Shown here piece by piece: positions 17,058 to 25,639 of a stretch of 64,000 nt of DNA; positions within the stretch are counted from its first letter, which is position 1, and each line of letters begins with the position of its first letter. Origin of the DNA: Shimia sp049116215 (lineage in GTDB: Bacteria > Pseudomonadota > Alphaproteobacteria > Rhodobacterales > Rhodobacteraceae); NCBI RefSeq assembly GCF_049116215.1, contig NZ_JAGDZB010000005.1, positions 1 through 64,000 of the forward strand, read 5' to 3'. Under the pieces are notes generated by a model. That model saw only the letters and a list, made by a program, of their open reading frames with translations, was not told the origin of the DNA and did not search any database. A program made the translations under genes and the position numbers.

Positions 17058-18263
17058 CTAAGTGGCGCGACGTGACTTTGCAAAAACCACGATTGCGATC
17101 ATCAAAAGGGCGGCGGCGAGCACAAAGGGGGCGCCGGGGAGATAGAGCACGGCGTGTTTGTCGGAAAAATAGGCAAAGGTTTGCGTCATCACCAAAGGCG
17201 CGGCGATATGGGCTAGGGAGGTGAGCGAGGCGGAGATGCCTTGCAGCTCGCCTTGGGCGTCATCGGAGACACGGCGGGACATAATGCTTTGCAGCGCGGG
17301 CAGGCCAACGGATGAGAGTGCGGCCACGGGGATGCCGATGAACAGGAGAATGCCGTTGGAGATCACCGCGAGATAGATCAGCGCCACAACTTCCAGTCCA
17401 AGGCCGATCACAACCGTGCGGCGGTTGCCAAACCACTTGGTGAACGGGCCAATCAGGGTGGCCTGCACTATGGCAAAACAGAGACCATAGGCGGTGAGGC
17501 TGAGGCCGATCATGGCCTCTTCCCAGCCAAATCGTTCGATGATGAAGTAGGGCCAAATCGCCGGATAAACCGCAGCGGCAATTTGGTAAAAGAAGAAGAC
17601 AATCAGCAGGTTGGTCATGGCCGGCAGTTTGCCAAGTGCTTGCAGTGCGCCCAGCGGATTAGAGCGACGCCATTCAAAAGCGCGGCGGTTGGCGTCGGTC
17701 ACGGTTTCTTTGAGCACCATCCATCCCAACAGAGCGTTGCCTCCTGCCAATACAGCGGCCGCCCAGAACGGTGCACGGGTGCCGTATTGACCCATAAACC
17801 CGCCCATCGCCGGGCCAAAGACAAAGCCCACGCCCATGGCCGCGCCAATCATGCCAAAGGCGCGGGCCTTTTCTTTGGCGTCCGACATGTCAGCCATATA
17901 GGCCATGGCGGTGGCGTAGGTGGCGGCAGTGATCCCGGCCACGATGCGGCCAATCACCAAAATCCAGATGTTATCTGCAAGCGCCATAATCACATAGTCC
18001 GCCGACATCACAGCAAGCGAGACCAGCAGCACTGGTCGACGGCCAAAGCGGTCTGAGAGATTGCCCAGAAGGGGTCCGCAGAGGAACTGCATGAACGCAA
18101 AGACGGTGGAAAGAATGCCACCCCAAATGGCGGCTGCGCCGAGGTCGCCGCCGGTCACCTCTTGGATGAGGTCGGGCATCACCGGGATGATCAGGCCAAT
18201 GCCCATGGCATCGATCATCACCGTGGCCAGAATGACAAAAATTGGCAGGCGGTTGCGCATCAT
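17058..18263 (-). CDS. TetA-like major facilitator drug efflux transporter
   Basis: 401 residues with 12 predicted membrane helices. The loop between helices 2 and 3 has GNLSDRFGRRPVLL, the MFS motif A in TCR/TetA form, and helix 5 has GFVFGPAMGGFMG, the antiporter motif C. These identify a proton-driven drug efflux pump of the inner membrane. No TetR-type repressor is adjacent, so it is better called TetA-like than a tetracycline pump. The hydrophobic N-terminus starts at ATG 18263; a second Met follows directly. Confidence 0.88.
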   Translation of the reverse strand: MMRNRLPIFVILATVMIDAMGIGLIIPVMPDLIQEVTGGDLGAAAIWGGILSTVFAFMQFLCGPLLGNLSDRFGRRPVLLVSLAVMSADYVIMALADNIWILVIGRIVAGITAATYATAMAYMADMSDAKEKARAFGMIGAAMGVGFVFGPAMGGFMGQYGTRAPFWAAAVLAGGNALLGWMVLKETVTDANRRAFEWRRSNPLGALQALGKLPAMTNLLIVFFFYQIAAAVYPAIWPYFIIERFGWEEAMIGLSLTAYGLCFAIVQATLIGPFTKWFGNRRTVVIGLGLEVVALIYLAVISNGILLFIGIPVAALSSVGLPALQSIMSRRVSDDAQGELQGISASLTSLAHIAAPLVMTQTFAYFSDKHAVLYLPGAPFVLAAALLMIAIVVFAKSRRAT

Positions 18264-18444
18264 AATTTCATTAATTCTATAGTTGCATCAGGGCAGGAAA
18301 ACGCGGATCGGTCAACTGATTACTTGGCCGCACACACATATTGCTCCGTCTGAATGGCAGAGCGCGATCCATGCCGTGCCGTCGGGCCGCAAGCTGTCCC
18401 AGCGTGGGCACCACTACAAGTCTTCCGTCACGGCATTTTGTGGA
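18264..18444. other. Gap between MFS gene and PcaB-like gene
   Basis: 181 bp without a supported gene. It must hold the promoter of the MFS gene at its left end, where an A+T-rich run (around 18265-18290) is visible. No convincing terminator for the PcaB-like gene was found. Confidence 0.4.
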
Positions 18445-19209
18445 TCAGGTGGCGGTCGCTTGCACCAAAAGCGACTGGCTGCTGAGGGCGATTTGCGGCA
18501 GGTAAAGCGGTTCGCTGGCAATGTCCGCGGTGTCTTGAAACAGCGCGTTGAGACCAATCAGGTGCGCGCGTAGAGCTCCGTTGGTTGGGGTATTGGGCGC
18601 GGCCTCTGCCGCCAAATCCGCCGTCAAGGTGAGCCAGTTGGCAATGGTGCGAATTGCACTGCGTGGATCCTGAGGTGCGCCCAGTTTGAGGGTGTCTGCG
18701 ATGGCGGCGCCAATGTCGGGCGCGGCGGTGAAAGCAACACGCAGACAGGTTTCCCGGATCGCTGGCAAGTCAGATAGCAAGGCCGCGCGGCGGTCGCTGT
18801 CTGGCAGGGTGGTGAGGGCGGTTTCCGTCAAGGTCAGAAGCTGGCGCAGGCGCAGCATGAGCGCGGTGTCGGCCACGTCTTGCGGATCGGTGTTATGCAA
18901 CAGGTGCTGGCTGTGCTCGGGGGCTTCCATGGCTTTGTCAAAAGCCGCGACCAAAGCGGGAATGTAGTTGCCATCTTGGGCGACGCCATCGGCCAGTCCC
19001 GCGGGGTCGATCTGCACTTCCATCGAACTGCGATGGATAAAGAAGGCGCTGTCTTCAGGGATGTCGCTCCGGGTGCCCTGGACCTTTGCCAAAGTGCCCA
19101 GCACCAGCAAAGCCGCGCGGATTTCGGCGCTGTGAGTAAACAGGCGGCCAGCCTCGCCCACCGGGTAGAGTTTGGTGAACATCGGGCTGTCAAAAACAGA
19201 GGCGGTCAT
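18445..19209 (-). CDS. Shortened PcaB-like protein (fumarase/aspartase superfamily) lacking catalytic signature
   Basis: 254 residues. Residues 1-125 closely resemble 3-carboxy-cis,cis-muconate cycloisomerase as found in roseobacters (SVFDSPMFTKLYPVGEAGR, VQIDPAGLADG, PALVAAFDKAMEAPEH). Then it departs: the usual HxGATSQD loop reads LLHNTDPQDVAD (103-114), the histidine-bearing block before the core is absent, and the superfamily signature GSSxMPxKxNP is missing. The remaining part (170-200) aligns with the ADxLKLG...WLTL helices. The frame is open and uninterrupted, so it is either a non-catalytic relative or a decayed pcaB shortened by deletions. The normal length is about 350-450 residues. 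It ends a run of catabolic genes including pcaD. Confidence 0.72.
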   Translation of the reverse strand: MTASVFDSPMFTKLYPVGEAGRLFTHSAEIRAALLVLGTLAKVQGTRSDIPEDSAFFIHRSSMEVQIDPAGLADGVAQDGNYIPALVAAFDKAMEAPEHSQHLLHNTDPQDVADTALMLRLRQLLTLTETALTTLPDSDRRAALLSDLPAIRETCLRVAFTAAPDIGAAIADTLKLGAPQDPRSAIRTIANWLTLTADLAAEAAPNTPTNGALRAHLIGLNALFQDTADIASEPLYLPQIALSSQSLLVQATAT

Positions 19210-19228
19210 AGGCGCGGTCTTTCTGTCG

Positions 19229-19939
19229 TCAGTCTTTCAGGATTTGGTCGATCAGGGCGGCGAGGCCGGTGGGATCGGCAAAGAAGGGGGAGTGGCTTGT
19301 GGGAATCTCATAAACGTCTGCGGAAGGCCAGTCCTTGGTCATGGTGACCTGAAACTCCGGTGGGATGGCCTGGTCATCCCTGCAGCGAATGTAGCTGCGT
19401 GGGGTTTGGCGGTGGCCGTCGCCCAGCGTGATTTTGGTCTGCTGTGCAGCAATGGACTGCGGTGACAGATGGGCCAATGCATAGTCTTCGGTGCCCGGGG
19501 GGCAATCGTGGTACAGAGCGTCGCGGACCTTGGCGGGCTCGAAGGTGTAACTTTGCCCGTCTTCGTGGCGCTTGATGGCCTGCATCAGCGGTTGGCGTGG
19601 CGCGGCAATGCGCATGTCGATGGTGGAGTGATTGTCCCACGGGGTATAGGCGCAGAGGTAGATCAGGCGGGCGATGCGACCGGGGGCGAGGTCAGCGGCG
19701 CGGGTGATTGGGAAGCCGCCCCAGCTGTGACCCAAGACAACGGTATCTTCTCCCAAAGCGTCGATGATGGACTGGGCGCAACTGTCCAGTGTGACGTCTG
19801 CCACCGGGGTGGTGTCTTCGCCGTGCGACGGCATGTCGATGGCGCGGGCGGAGTGGCCCAGCGCTTCGAGGGCCGGGATCAGGTCGCGATAACACCATGC
19901 GCCGTGGCAGGAGCCGTGTACCAATAGAATGTCAGACAT
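19229..19939 (-). CDS. Alpha/beta hydrolase, salicylate-esterase-like
   Basis: 236 residues. HGSCHGAWCY near the start, nucleophile elbow GHSWGG, acid in CRDDQAIP and the catalytic histidine in TSHSPFF match plant-type methyl-ketone/methyl-salicylate esterases and hydroxynitrile lyases found in bacteria. No signal peptide, so cytoplasmic. It overlaps the pcaD start by 8 bp and is probably translated from the same message. Ester hydrolysis of an aromatic or short acyl ester is likely; substrate not known. Confidence 0.8.
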   Translation of the reverse strand: MSDILLVHGSCHGAWCYRDLIPALEALGHSARAIDMPSHGEDTTPVADVTLDSCAQSIIDALGEDTVVLGHSWGGFPITRAADLAPGRIARLIYLCAYTPWDNHSTIDMRIAAPRQPLMQAIKRHEDGQSYTFEPAKVRDALYHDCPPGTEDYALAHLSPQSIAAQQTKITLGDGHRQTPRSYIRCRDDQAIPPEFQVTMTKDWPSADVYEIPTSHSPFFADPTGLAALIDQILKD

Positions 19940-20720
19940 GGCCGGTTTCTTTCATAAAATCCGTGAGCAGTGCGGCGTATTCGGCGGGTTTCTCTACACA
20001 AGGCAGATGGCCGGTGCGGCGCAGTAGTTCTAGACGTGCGCCGGGGATCAGCTCCACAGTTTCGCGCACCAGATCAGGTGGCGTGGCGCCGTCCTCGGAT
20101 CCGGCAATGCCTAAGGTGGGCAGGCGCAGACCAGAGGTGGGCGTGTAAAAATCGGTGCCTTGGATGGCGGCACAGCAGCCCGCGTAGCCCTCCGTTGGGG
20201 TGCTTTCCAACATGGCTTTCCAGTGGGCAAGTTCTGGCTGGGTTTGGAAGTCCCGTGAGAACCAGCGCAGCATGATGTCGTCCGACATGGCGGGCAGGCC
20301 TTTGGAAGTGACCATGTCGATGCGGTCCTGCCACATCTTGGGGGAGCCGATTTTGGCAGCTGTGTTGGAGAGCACCATGGCGCGCACCAGATCGAGGCGT
20401 TTCACCGCGAGGCCCTGCGCGACCATGCCGCCGATCGACAGGCCGACCACCAGTGCGTCTTTGACGTTGAGGTGCTCCAGAAGGGCTTCGGCGTCTTTCA
20501 CCAGCGCACCCATGGAATAAGGCGCGGGCGGCACGTCACTTTCGCCATGGCCGCGCATGTCATAGCGAAGGATGCGCAGGCCGTCGGGCAGATGCTCCAG
20601 GATCGGGTCCCAGAGATGCAGCGTGGTGCCGAGCGAGTTGATGAAAAGCACTGGCGCGCCGTTGGGGTCACCTTCGTCGCGGTAGTGGGTTTTGATTTGG
20701 TTGAGCGTGGCGGTTGGCAT
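19932..20720 (-). CDS. pcaD: 3-oxoadipate enol-lactonase
   Basis: 262 residues with the alpha/beta hydrolase triad: nucleophile GLSIGG, acid GSEDGATPP, and histidine GHLPCVEKP. The oxyanion-side stretch NSLGTTLHLWD and RYDMRGHGESD are typical of PcaD, which opens 3-oxoadipate enol-lactone to 3-oxoadipate in protocatechuate breakdown. The partners pcaC, pcaH and pcaG are not here, and the only pcaB-like gene is stripped. So either the pathway genes lie elsewhere or this hydrolase acts on another lactone or ester. Confidence 0.82.
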   Translation of the reverse strand: MPTATLNQIKTHYRDEGDPNGAPVLFINSLGTTLHLWDPILEHLPDGLRILRYDMRGHGESDVPPAPYSMGALVKDAEALLEHLNVKDALVVGLSIGGMVAQGLAVKRLDLVRAMVLSNTAAKIGSPKMWQDRIDMVTSKGLPAMSDDIMLRWFSRDFQTQPELAHWKAMLESTPTEGYAGCCAAIQGTDFYTPTSGLRLPTLGIAGSEDGATPPDLVRETVELIPGARLELLRRTGHLPCVEKPAEYAALLTDFMKETGHV

Positions 20721-20722
20721 GG

Positions 20723-21925
20723 TCAGTCTTGGTTGTCAGTTTTGAGGCGGATGTGGGCCATGATTTGCCCGTGGTCAGAGGCGAGTTTGTTATAGGGCGC
20801 TTCGGCGTGGCTGCCATCGGTGAGATGGTCGTTGAGCACGCTGAAGTATTCCATGTCGCCGAGGCGGTCCGCGTTGTCCGGGTGGAAGTGCCGGCTGAGA
20901 TAGATTTGATCGATGCTTTCGTAAACCCCTCCAAACGCCGTGGTGTAGACCATGTCGCGCAGGGACTTGCGGGTGAACAAGGCTTCGGCAGAGGTCAGGC
21001 GGACGGAGGTGACGGCGTCTTGGATGGCGTCGTTTTCTTTTCGGGTGTAGCGGTCGTTGGCATGTTTAGCGTCGTGGCGCAGCATCCAGCTGTAGTTGCG
21101 GAAGGGCACTTCGCCAGAGATGATTTCGGAGCTGACCGCATGCTCGCCGTCGTTGAAGTCGCCCAGCACCATGACCGGGCGGCCTCGGTTGAGCTCGTCG
21201 ACAATGGCGCGGCGCAGGACCCAGGCTTCGGCCATGCGGCGCAGGGCGGCGCGCATGGCGCCCATGGCGCGGCCTAGTGGGTCGTAGTTGGTAAGGTCGG
21301 CTTCCGCCGCTTTACCTTCGGCGTCGCGGGTGAACTCGCCCAGTTTGGATTTGAGGTGGCAATTGAAGACTGTGATGACCTGATCGCCCACGGGGATGCG
21401 CGCCTTCAGGATTGGGCGGGAGGTGCGGCGTAGCACAAAGGCACCGGAGTCGTCGCCGTCCAGCCCTTGGAAGGGGATTTCGACGGGCGTGTCGAGGTCC
21501 TGAATGATCTCGGGGGGCTCAGCAAATCCGTAGCGTGATAGGATGGCGACACCGGGGCGGCGGTTGCCCGGCTCGCCAGAGTCGTTCGCATTGGGCGCGA
21601 CAAACAGGCCGCCGTCGCCATAGGGCGTGTATCCGAGTTTGCGGAAGATGGCCTTGCGGTGGTAGCGCTTGGATTTGTCGGGAATCACCGCGGCGTTGGA
21701 TTCCTCGCCAATGCGGTCAGCCTCTGCGATCACAGATTTCAGGGAGGGTTCGTCAAAGATCTCCTGAAAGCCCACGATGTCGGCGTCCATGGAGAAGAGC
21801 TGGGAGGCGGTCCAGTCTTCCTTCCAGGCGTGTTCCTCGGGTGTGTAAGATTGGAAGGTGTAATATTCCTGATTTGGACCGATCAGGTTTTTCACGTTGA
21901 AAGAGGCGATGGTGAAATTGGTCAT
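20723..21925 (-). CDS. Endonuclease/exonuclease/phosphatase family protein
   Basis: 400 residues. The fold's residues appear in order: SFNVKN (Asn), GFQEIFDE (Glu), NCHLKSK (His), LGDFND (Asp, Asn) and a final SDHGQIM (Asp, His). Such enzymes hydrolyse phosphodiesters or phosphomonoesters with Mg. No signal peptide is visible, so it is probably cytoplasmic. It sits 2 bp upstream of the pcaD start and directly adjoins the dehydratase gene. The substrate is unknown; a nuclease or phosphatase is equally possible. Confidence 0.85.
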   Translation of the reverse strand: MTNFTIASFNVKNLIGPNQEYYTFQSYTPEEHAWKEDWTASQLFSMDADIVGFQEIFDEPSLKSVIAEADRIGEESNAAVIPDKSKRYHRKAIFRKLGYTPYGDGGLFVAPNANDSGEPGNRRPGVAILSRYGFAEPPEIIQDLDTPVEIPFQGLDGDDSGAFVLRRTSRPILKARIPVGDQVITVFNCHLKSKLGEFTRDAEGKAAEADLTNYDPLGRAMGAMRAALRRMAEAWVLRRAIVDELNRGRPVMVLGDFNDGEHAVSSEIISGEVPFRNYSWMLRHDAKHANDRYTRKENDAIQDAVTSVRLTSAEALFTRKSLRDMVYTTAFGGVYESIDQIYLSRHFHPDNADRLGDMEYFSVLNDHLTDGSHAEAPYNKLASDHGQIMAHIRLKTDNQD

Positions 21926-22900
21926 CTACGGGAACCTTTTAAGAGCATCGGCAAAGACATCGGCGTCGACATTGCCGCCGGTACAGACAGCGATCACAGC
22001 GTCGCCTTCGATTTTGTCGCCATGAAACAGCGCGGCTGCGAGGGCGCAGGCGCCGCCGGGTTCGGCGACGATTTTCAGACGTTTGAAGGCGAGGGACATG
22101 GCCTGCAGCACCTCGTCTTCACTCACGACAAAGCCGGGGCCAACCAAACGCTGCAGGATTGGGAAAGTGAGGTTGCCGGGCTGGGGCGTGATGATGGCGT
22201 CACAAATGGAGCCGGTTTCATTGGCATTGCGTTGGATGCTGCCGGTTTCCAGAGAGCGGGCGGTGTCATCAAAGCCTTCGGGCTCGGCCGGTCGCGCGCG
22301 CATGTTGGGGGCTTCGGCCTCCAAGGCCAGCGCAATTCCAGAGGTCAGCCCACCGCCGCCGCAACAGGCAATCACGTCGCCGGAGGTCACGCCACGCTCG
22401 GCGGCTTGAGCCACGATTTCTAGACCCACGGTGCCTTGGCCCGCGATCACCTGCGGCTCGTCATAAGGGCGGATTAGCGTCAGGCCGCGCTCCTCGGCGA
22501 TCTTGTTGCCAACCTCTTCGCGGCTTTCGCCACCGGCGCGGTCATAGAGCACCACTTCGGCGCCGAGCGCGCGGGTATTGTCGATTTTCAGCTTCGGGGC
22601 GTTTTGCGGCATGATGATCACCGACGGCGCGCCGTGGGCGGTGGCGGCGGCAGCTACTCCTTGGGCGTGGTTGCCGGAGGAGAAGGCGATCACACCGCGT
22701 TTGCGGGTGGCTTCGTCCATGGCAGAGACCGCAGACCAGCCGCCGCGGAATTTGAAGGAGCCGGTGTGCTGCAGGCATTCGGCTTTGACCAACACGCGAC
22801 GTCCCGCGATTTCGTCCAAGAAGGGCGAGGTCAGCATGGGCGTGACGCGGGCCTGGCCTTGGATGCGCAAAGCGGCGGCGCGGATCATGTCGATGTTCAT
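21926..22900 (-). CDS. Threonine/serine dehydratase-like PLP enzyme
   Basis: 324 residues. The PLP lysine is in GSFKFRGG and the phosphate loop is CCGGGGLTSG; the substrate Asn loop is SSGNHAQG. This is the serine/threonine dehydratase-type fold without the C-terminal ACT domain of biosynthetic IlvA, so it is a catabolic enzyme, or possibly a threo-3-hydroxyaspartate or ectoine-type hydratase. It abuts the preceding gene with zero spacing and its start overlaps the next gene's stop by 4 bp. Confidence 0.85.
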   Translation of the reverse strand: MNIDMIRAAALRIQGQARVTPMLTSPFLDEIAGRRVLVKAECLQHTGSFKFRGGWSAVSAMDEATRKRGVIAFSSGNHAQGVAAAATAHGAPSVIIMPQNAPKLKIDNTRALGAEVVLYDRAGGESREEVGNKIAEERGLTLIRPYDEPQVIAGQGTVGLEIVAQAAERGVTSGDVIACCGGGGLTSGIALALEAEAPNMRARPAEPEGFDDTARSLETGSIQRNANETGSICDAIITPQPGNLTFPILQRLVGPGFVVSEDEVLQAMSLAFKRLKIVAEPGGACALAAALFHGDKIEGDAVIAVCTGGNVDADVFADALKRFP

Positions 22901-23742
22901 GCGGGCTCTCCGTTAGGCAGTTGCGCGATCCATTGGTGCAGCACGTCAAGGCATTCCGGTTCGTCCAAGAAGGGCACATGGGCGCGATCTTTGGCTTCGG
23001 CGGCCAATATCGGCGCGCGGGTCTGCATTTCGGTGTGGGTCTCTTTGCTGAGAATGTCGGAGTTCTCACCGCGTAGGACAGCAAGAGGGCGGCCTTTCAG
23101 CTTGTCAAACTGAGGCCATAGGTCACCTGCGGGGGCTTTGGGATCAAATTCGGTCAGCACAGCGTTGCGCAGTTTGGGGTCGTAGTTGATGTTGAGGCCA
23201 TCGTTGGTTTCGACAAAGTGGTGCGCGGCCTCTTCTTCCCAACGGCTGGCCGGGACGTTGTGGAAACCGGGCAGGCGGGTGGCAAGGGCCTCGGCGGCCT
23301 CGGCGCGGGTGGTCCAGACAGGCTTGCGGCCAATGAAGACAAGGATGACTTCCAGGCCGTCAGTTTCGATCACCGGTCCCACGTCGTTGAAACAGACACC
23401 AGTGAGGCGGTCTGGGGCCATTTCCATCAGCGTGAGTGCGATAAGGCCGCCGCGCGAAGTGCCAAGGATCGCGGTTTTGCCGATGCCAAGGTGGTCGAGC
23501 AGTTCCAAAGCGTCTTGGGCTTCGCGCGCGAGATTGTACGTGGTGAAGTCTTCGGCCCAATCCGATTGGCCGCGGCCGCGGTAGTCCATACGGATCACGC
23601 GGGTGTCTTTTAGGTGAGGGAGCACGTAGTCAAAATCACTGGCGTTGCGGGTCAGGCCGGAGAGGCAGAGCACAATGGTGCCAGGTCCGCCGGTGTCGTC
23701 AAAATAGAGCGACAGGCCGTCAGAGGTGGTGAAATGAGGCAT
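22897..23742 (-). CDS. Alpha/beta hydrolase
   Basis: 281 residues. Nucleophile elbow GTSRGG and a late histidine in DRAHVPFLDEPE give a plausible hydrolase. The start SDGLSLYFDDTG resembles esterases and haloalkane-type hydrolases. It overlaps the threonine dehydratase gene by 4 bp and starts directly at the end of the HAD gene (0 bp). No signal peptide. Substrate not determined; the context suggests carbon catabolism. Confidence 0.82.
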   Translation of the reverse strand: MPHFTTSDGLSLYFDDTGGPGTIVLCLSGLTRNASDFDYVLPHLKDTRVIRMDYRGRGQSDWAEDFTTYNLAREAQDALELLDHLGIGKTAILGTSRGGLIALTLMEMAPDRLTGVCFNDVGPVIETDGLEVILVFIGRKPVWTTRAEAAEALATRLPGFHNVPASRWEEEAAHHFVETNDGLNINYDPKLRNAVLTEFDPKAPAGDLWPQFDKLKGRPLAVLRGENSDILSKETHTEMQTRAPILAAEAKDRAHVPFLDEPECLDVLHQWIAQLPNGEPA

Positions 23743-24438
23743 TTACAGTCTCAGCAAATCAGGAACAAATTTCAGATCGGTCAACACAAATTCAGGCTTC
23801 CAGGGCAGGCGATCCACCTGTTCGCCGCTGTTGCGATGCACCCAGCAAGAGCGGAAGCCAAAGCCAGCAGCACCGGCGGCGTCCCAACCGTTGGAGGAGA
23901 CAAAAATCACCTCTTGTGGTTGGCACTCAAAGCGTTTGGTGACCAGCTCGTAGACTTGATGCGCGGGTTTGAAAATGCCCACGTCCTCGACGCTTAGGAC
24001 ATCATCCAACAGGTGGCCAATGCCGGCATTTTGCACCGCGCCATCGAGCATCTTGGGGGAGCCATTGGACAGGATGGCGGTGTTCATGCCCGCGTCTTTG
24101 AGCTCTTGCAGGGCTTTGGGAACTTCGGGATAGGCGCTGAGCTCCCAGTAGAGTTGCAGCAGGCGTTCGCGCAACTCCCGATGCTCCGGCGCGTTGAGTT
24201 TCACCACGTCCAGCGCGTTGTCGAGGGCGTTTTGCGTGACCTCCCAGAAATCGGTGTGGGCATTGGTGATGGCGCGGATCCAGGTGTATTGCAGTTGTTT
24301 TGCGCGCCAGACTTCCGCCACCTTGGGCCAGTGTTTGGCAAATTCTTCGCGGCCTGGCTCTGCGGCAAGTTCGCGGGCGGCCGCAGAGACGTCAAAAAGC
24401 GTGCCGTAGGCATCAAAGACAAAGGTTGTGGTGGCCAT
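23743..24438 (-). CDS. Haloacid dehalogenase, type II
   Basis: 231 residues. The nucleophile is FDAYGTLFD (Asp near residue 9); motif II is ILSNGSP, and the lysine motif III and acidic motif IV (FVSSNGWDAAGAAGFG) match L-2-haloacid dehalogenase rather than generic HAD phosphatases. It hydrolyses C-halogen bonds in small 2-haloacids, giving hydroxyacids. The gene is first in a run of abutting minus-strand genes reaching to about 18.4 kb, so it may be co-transcribed with the hydrolase and dehydratase after it. Confidence 0.86.
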   Translation of the reverse strand: MATTTFVFDAYGTLFDVSAAARELAAEPGREEFAKHWPKVAEVWRAKQLQYTWIRAITNAHTDFWEVTQNALDNALDVVKLNAPEHRELRERLLQLYWELSAYPEVPKALQELKDAGMNTAILSNGSPKMLDGAVQNAGIGHLLDDVLSVEDVGIFKPAHQVYELVTKRFECQPQEVIFVSSNGWDAAGAAGFGFRSCWVHRNSGEQVDRLPWKPEFVLTDLKFVPDLLRL

Positions 24439-24579
24439 CGTTTCCTCCCGATTTGGAGGCAGAGTGGCAGGTTTGGGGCGGGGCGAAAAGGCCTGTTTTA
24501 CAAATAGACGTGAGGCCTATAGGGTGCGCCGCTCAAGCCGGCTGGAAGGGTCGGGGCAAGCTGACAGATGGGACACTTT

Positions 24580-25008
24580 ATGACCGCAGCAAAATCGGGC
24601 GATACCGTCCGCATCCACTACACCGGCACCTTGAGCGACGGCTCCACCTTTGACAGCTCTGAAGGGCGTGATCCGCTGGAATTTACACTGGGGTCCGGTC
24701 AGGTGATCCCGGGGTTTGATACCGCTGTAGATGGCATGACTGTGGGAGAGAAAAAAGTCGCGGAGATTCCTGCGGATCAGGCTTATGGCCCACGCCATGA
24801 AGAAGCCATTCAGGATGTGCCACGGGAACAGATCCCGGCAGAGATCCCGCTGGAAATTGGCCTGCAGTTGCAGATGCAGTCCCCTACCGGTCAGGTGATG
24901 CCTGTGACCGTGGTCGAGATCACGGACGAGGTGGTGAAGCTGGATGTCAACCACATGCTGGCTGGCAAAGACCTGACCTTCGCAATTGAGTTGGTGTCTA
25001 TCAACTGA
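24580..25008 (+). CDS. FKBP-type peptidyl-prolyl cis-trans isomerase (SlyD-like, short)
   Basis: 142 residues from ATG 24580, which is preceded by GGGA; a start at 24568 would add four residues. FKBP core: VRIHYTGTLSDGSTFDSS, then the insert-in-flap domain with the LG..QVIPGFDTAVDGM pattern. The C-terminal histidine-rich tail of SlyD is absent, so metal storage is unlikely; it is a cytoplasmic folding isomerase with a chaperone flap. It is followed by an intrinsic terminator, so is monocistronic. Confidence 0.87.
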   Translation: MTAAKSGDTVRIHYTGTLSDGSTFDSSEGRDPLEFTLGSGQVIPGFDTAVDGMTVGEKKVAEIPADQAYGPRHEEAIQDVPREQIPAEIPLEIGLQLQMQSPTGQVMPVTVVEITDEVVKLDVNHMLAGKDLTFAIELVSIN

Positions 25009-25038
25009 TCTGTGGATTGGTTGCGGAAGTGTCGAAAG

Positions 25039-25063
25039 CCCGCCGGTGTCGGCGGGTTTTTTT
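25039..25063 (+). terminator. Intrinsic terminator after the FKBP gene
   Basis: CCCGCCG (25039-25045) pairs with CGGCGGG (25050-25056) around a GTGT loop, followed by seven T (25057-25063). It ends the FKBP gene transcript just before the stop of the convergent small membrane protein gene. Confidence 0.9.
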
Positions 25064-25069
25064 ATGGGT

Positions 25070-25399
25070 TCAAGGAGTGCGGCTTTGTTGATCCACAATG
25101 AAATCGCCGCGTTTACAGGTTGCCAAACTATTGGTCAAAACCACTTGGCCGCCAAGCCGATTATGACAGTGCTTTTCGAAATAGAACTCATGCAACATGG
25201 ATTTCGCCCGCATTCCGAATGACGGTTCCGCGCTGCCTGTAACGGTGCTTTGCAGCGCGATGAAAACAATCACGAGACTTGTGGCCACAAACAAAGGTTC
25301 CGCCTTTTTAAGGCGGGGACGAGCGTTCAGAGTGTTGCCAGCCAGCAAGACCAAAACCCCTAAGCCGCCAAGGGCGAAAATGAGCGGTTGAAACTGCAT
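25070..25399 (-). CDS. Two-helix small membrane protein, copy A
   Basis: 109 residues. Two hydrophobic segments (about 5-24 and 37-55) are joined by a basic loop with R and K, which predicts a cytoplasmic loop and both ends outside. After the second helix a C-terminal domain of about 50 residues follows with HC and a later single C. It is clearly homologous to the gene at 25640 (see that entry): PRL..AEPL, SLV..F.ALQSTV, SMLH..FE.HC, LGG.V. I do not recognise the family. A -35/-10 candidate lies at 25441-25470. Confidence 0.75.
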   Translation of the reverse strand: MQFQPLIFALGGLGVLVLLAGNTLNARPRLKKAEPLFVATSLVIVFIALQSTVTGSAEPSFGMRAKSMLHEFYFEKHCHNRLGGQVVLTNSLATCKRGDFIVDQQSRTP

Positions 25400-25440
25400 T
25401 TATACAGATATCCAGAATACAGAAGACAGTAATTTGGCGC

Positions 25441-25470
25441 CGTATAGTAGGGGCGTTGGGTTTGCGCCAA
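25441..25470 (-). promoter_or_regulatory. Candidate promoter of copy A
   Basis: On the minus strand TTGGCG (25470-25465) and TATACG (25446-25441) are spaced 18 bp apart, about 40 bp before the ATG at 25399. The surrounding 240-bp gap between the two copies is A+T-rich and holds nothing else I recognise. Confidence 0.45.
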
Positions 25471-25639
25471 GCCCTTTATTCATGATTTTTTAACGTAGCA
25501 GATATGTGGTTTTTGAATGCCAGCGGTAGGTATTTGATTTGATGGTAAAATTTTTGGAGCCTGAGATGATTTGCGTTCCTACGGGGGTGGTTGGAACTGG
25601 TTTGTGCAGGGTCTGAGCTTGGCTAAACAGTTGGAGGGG

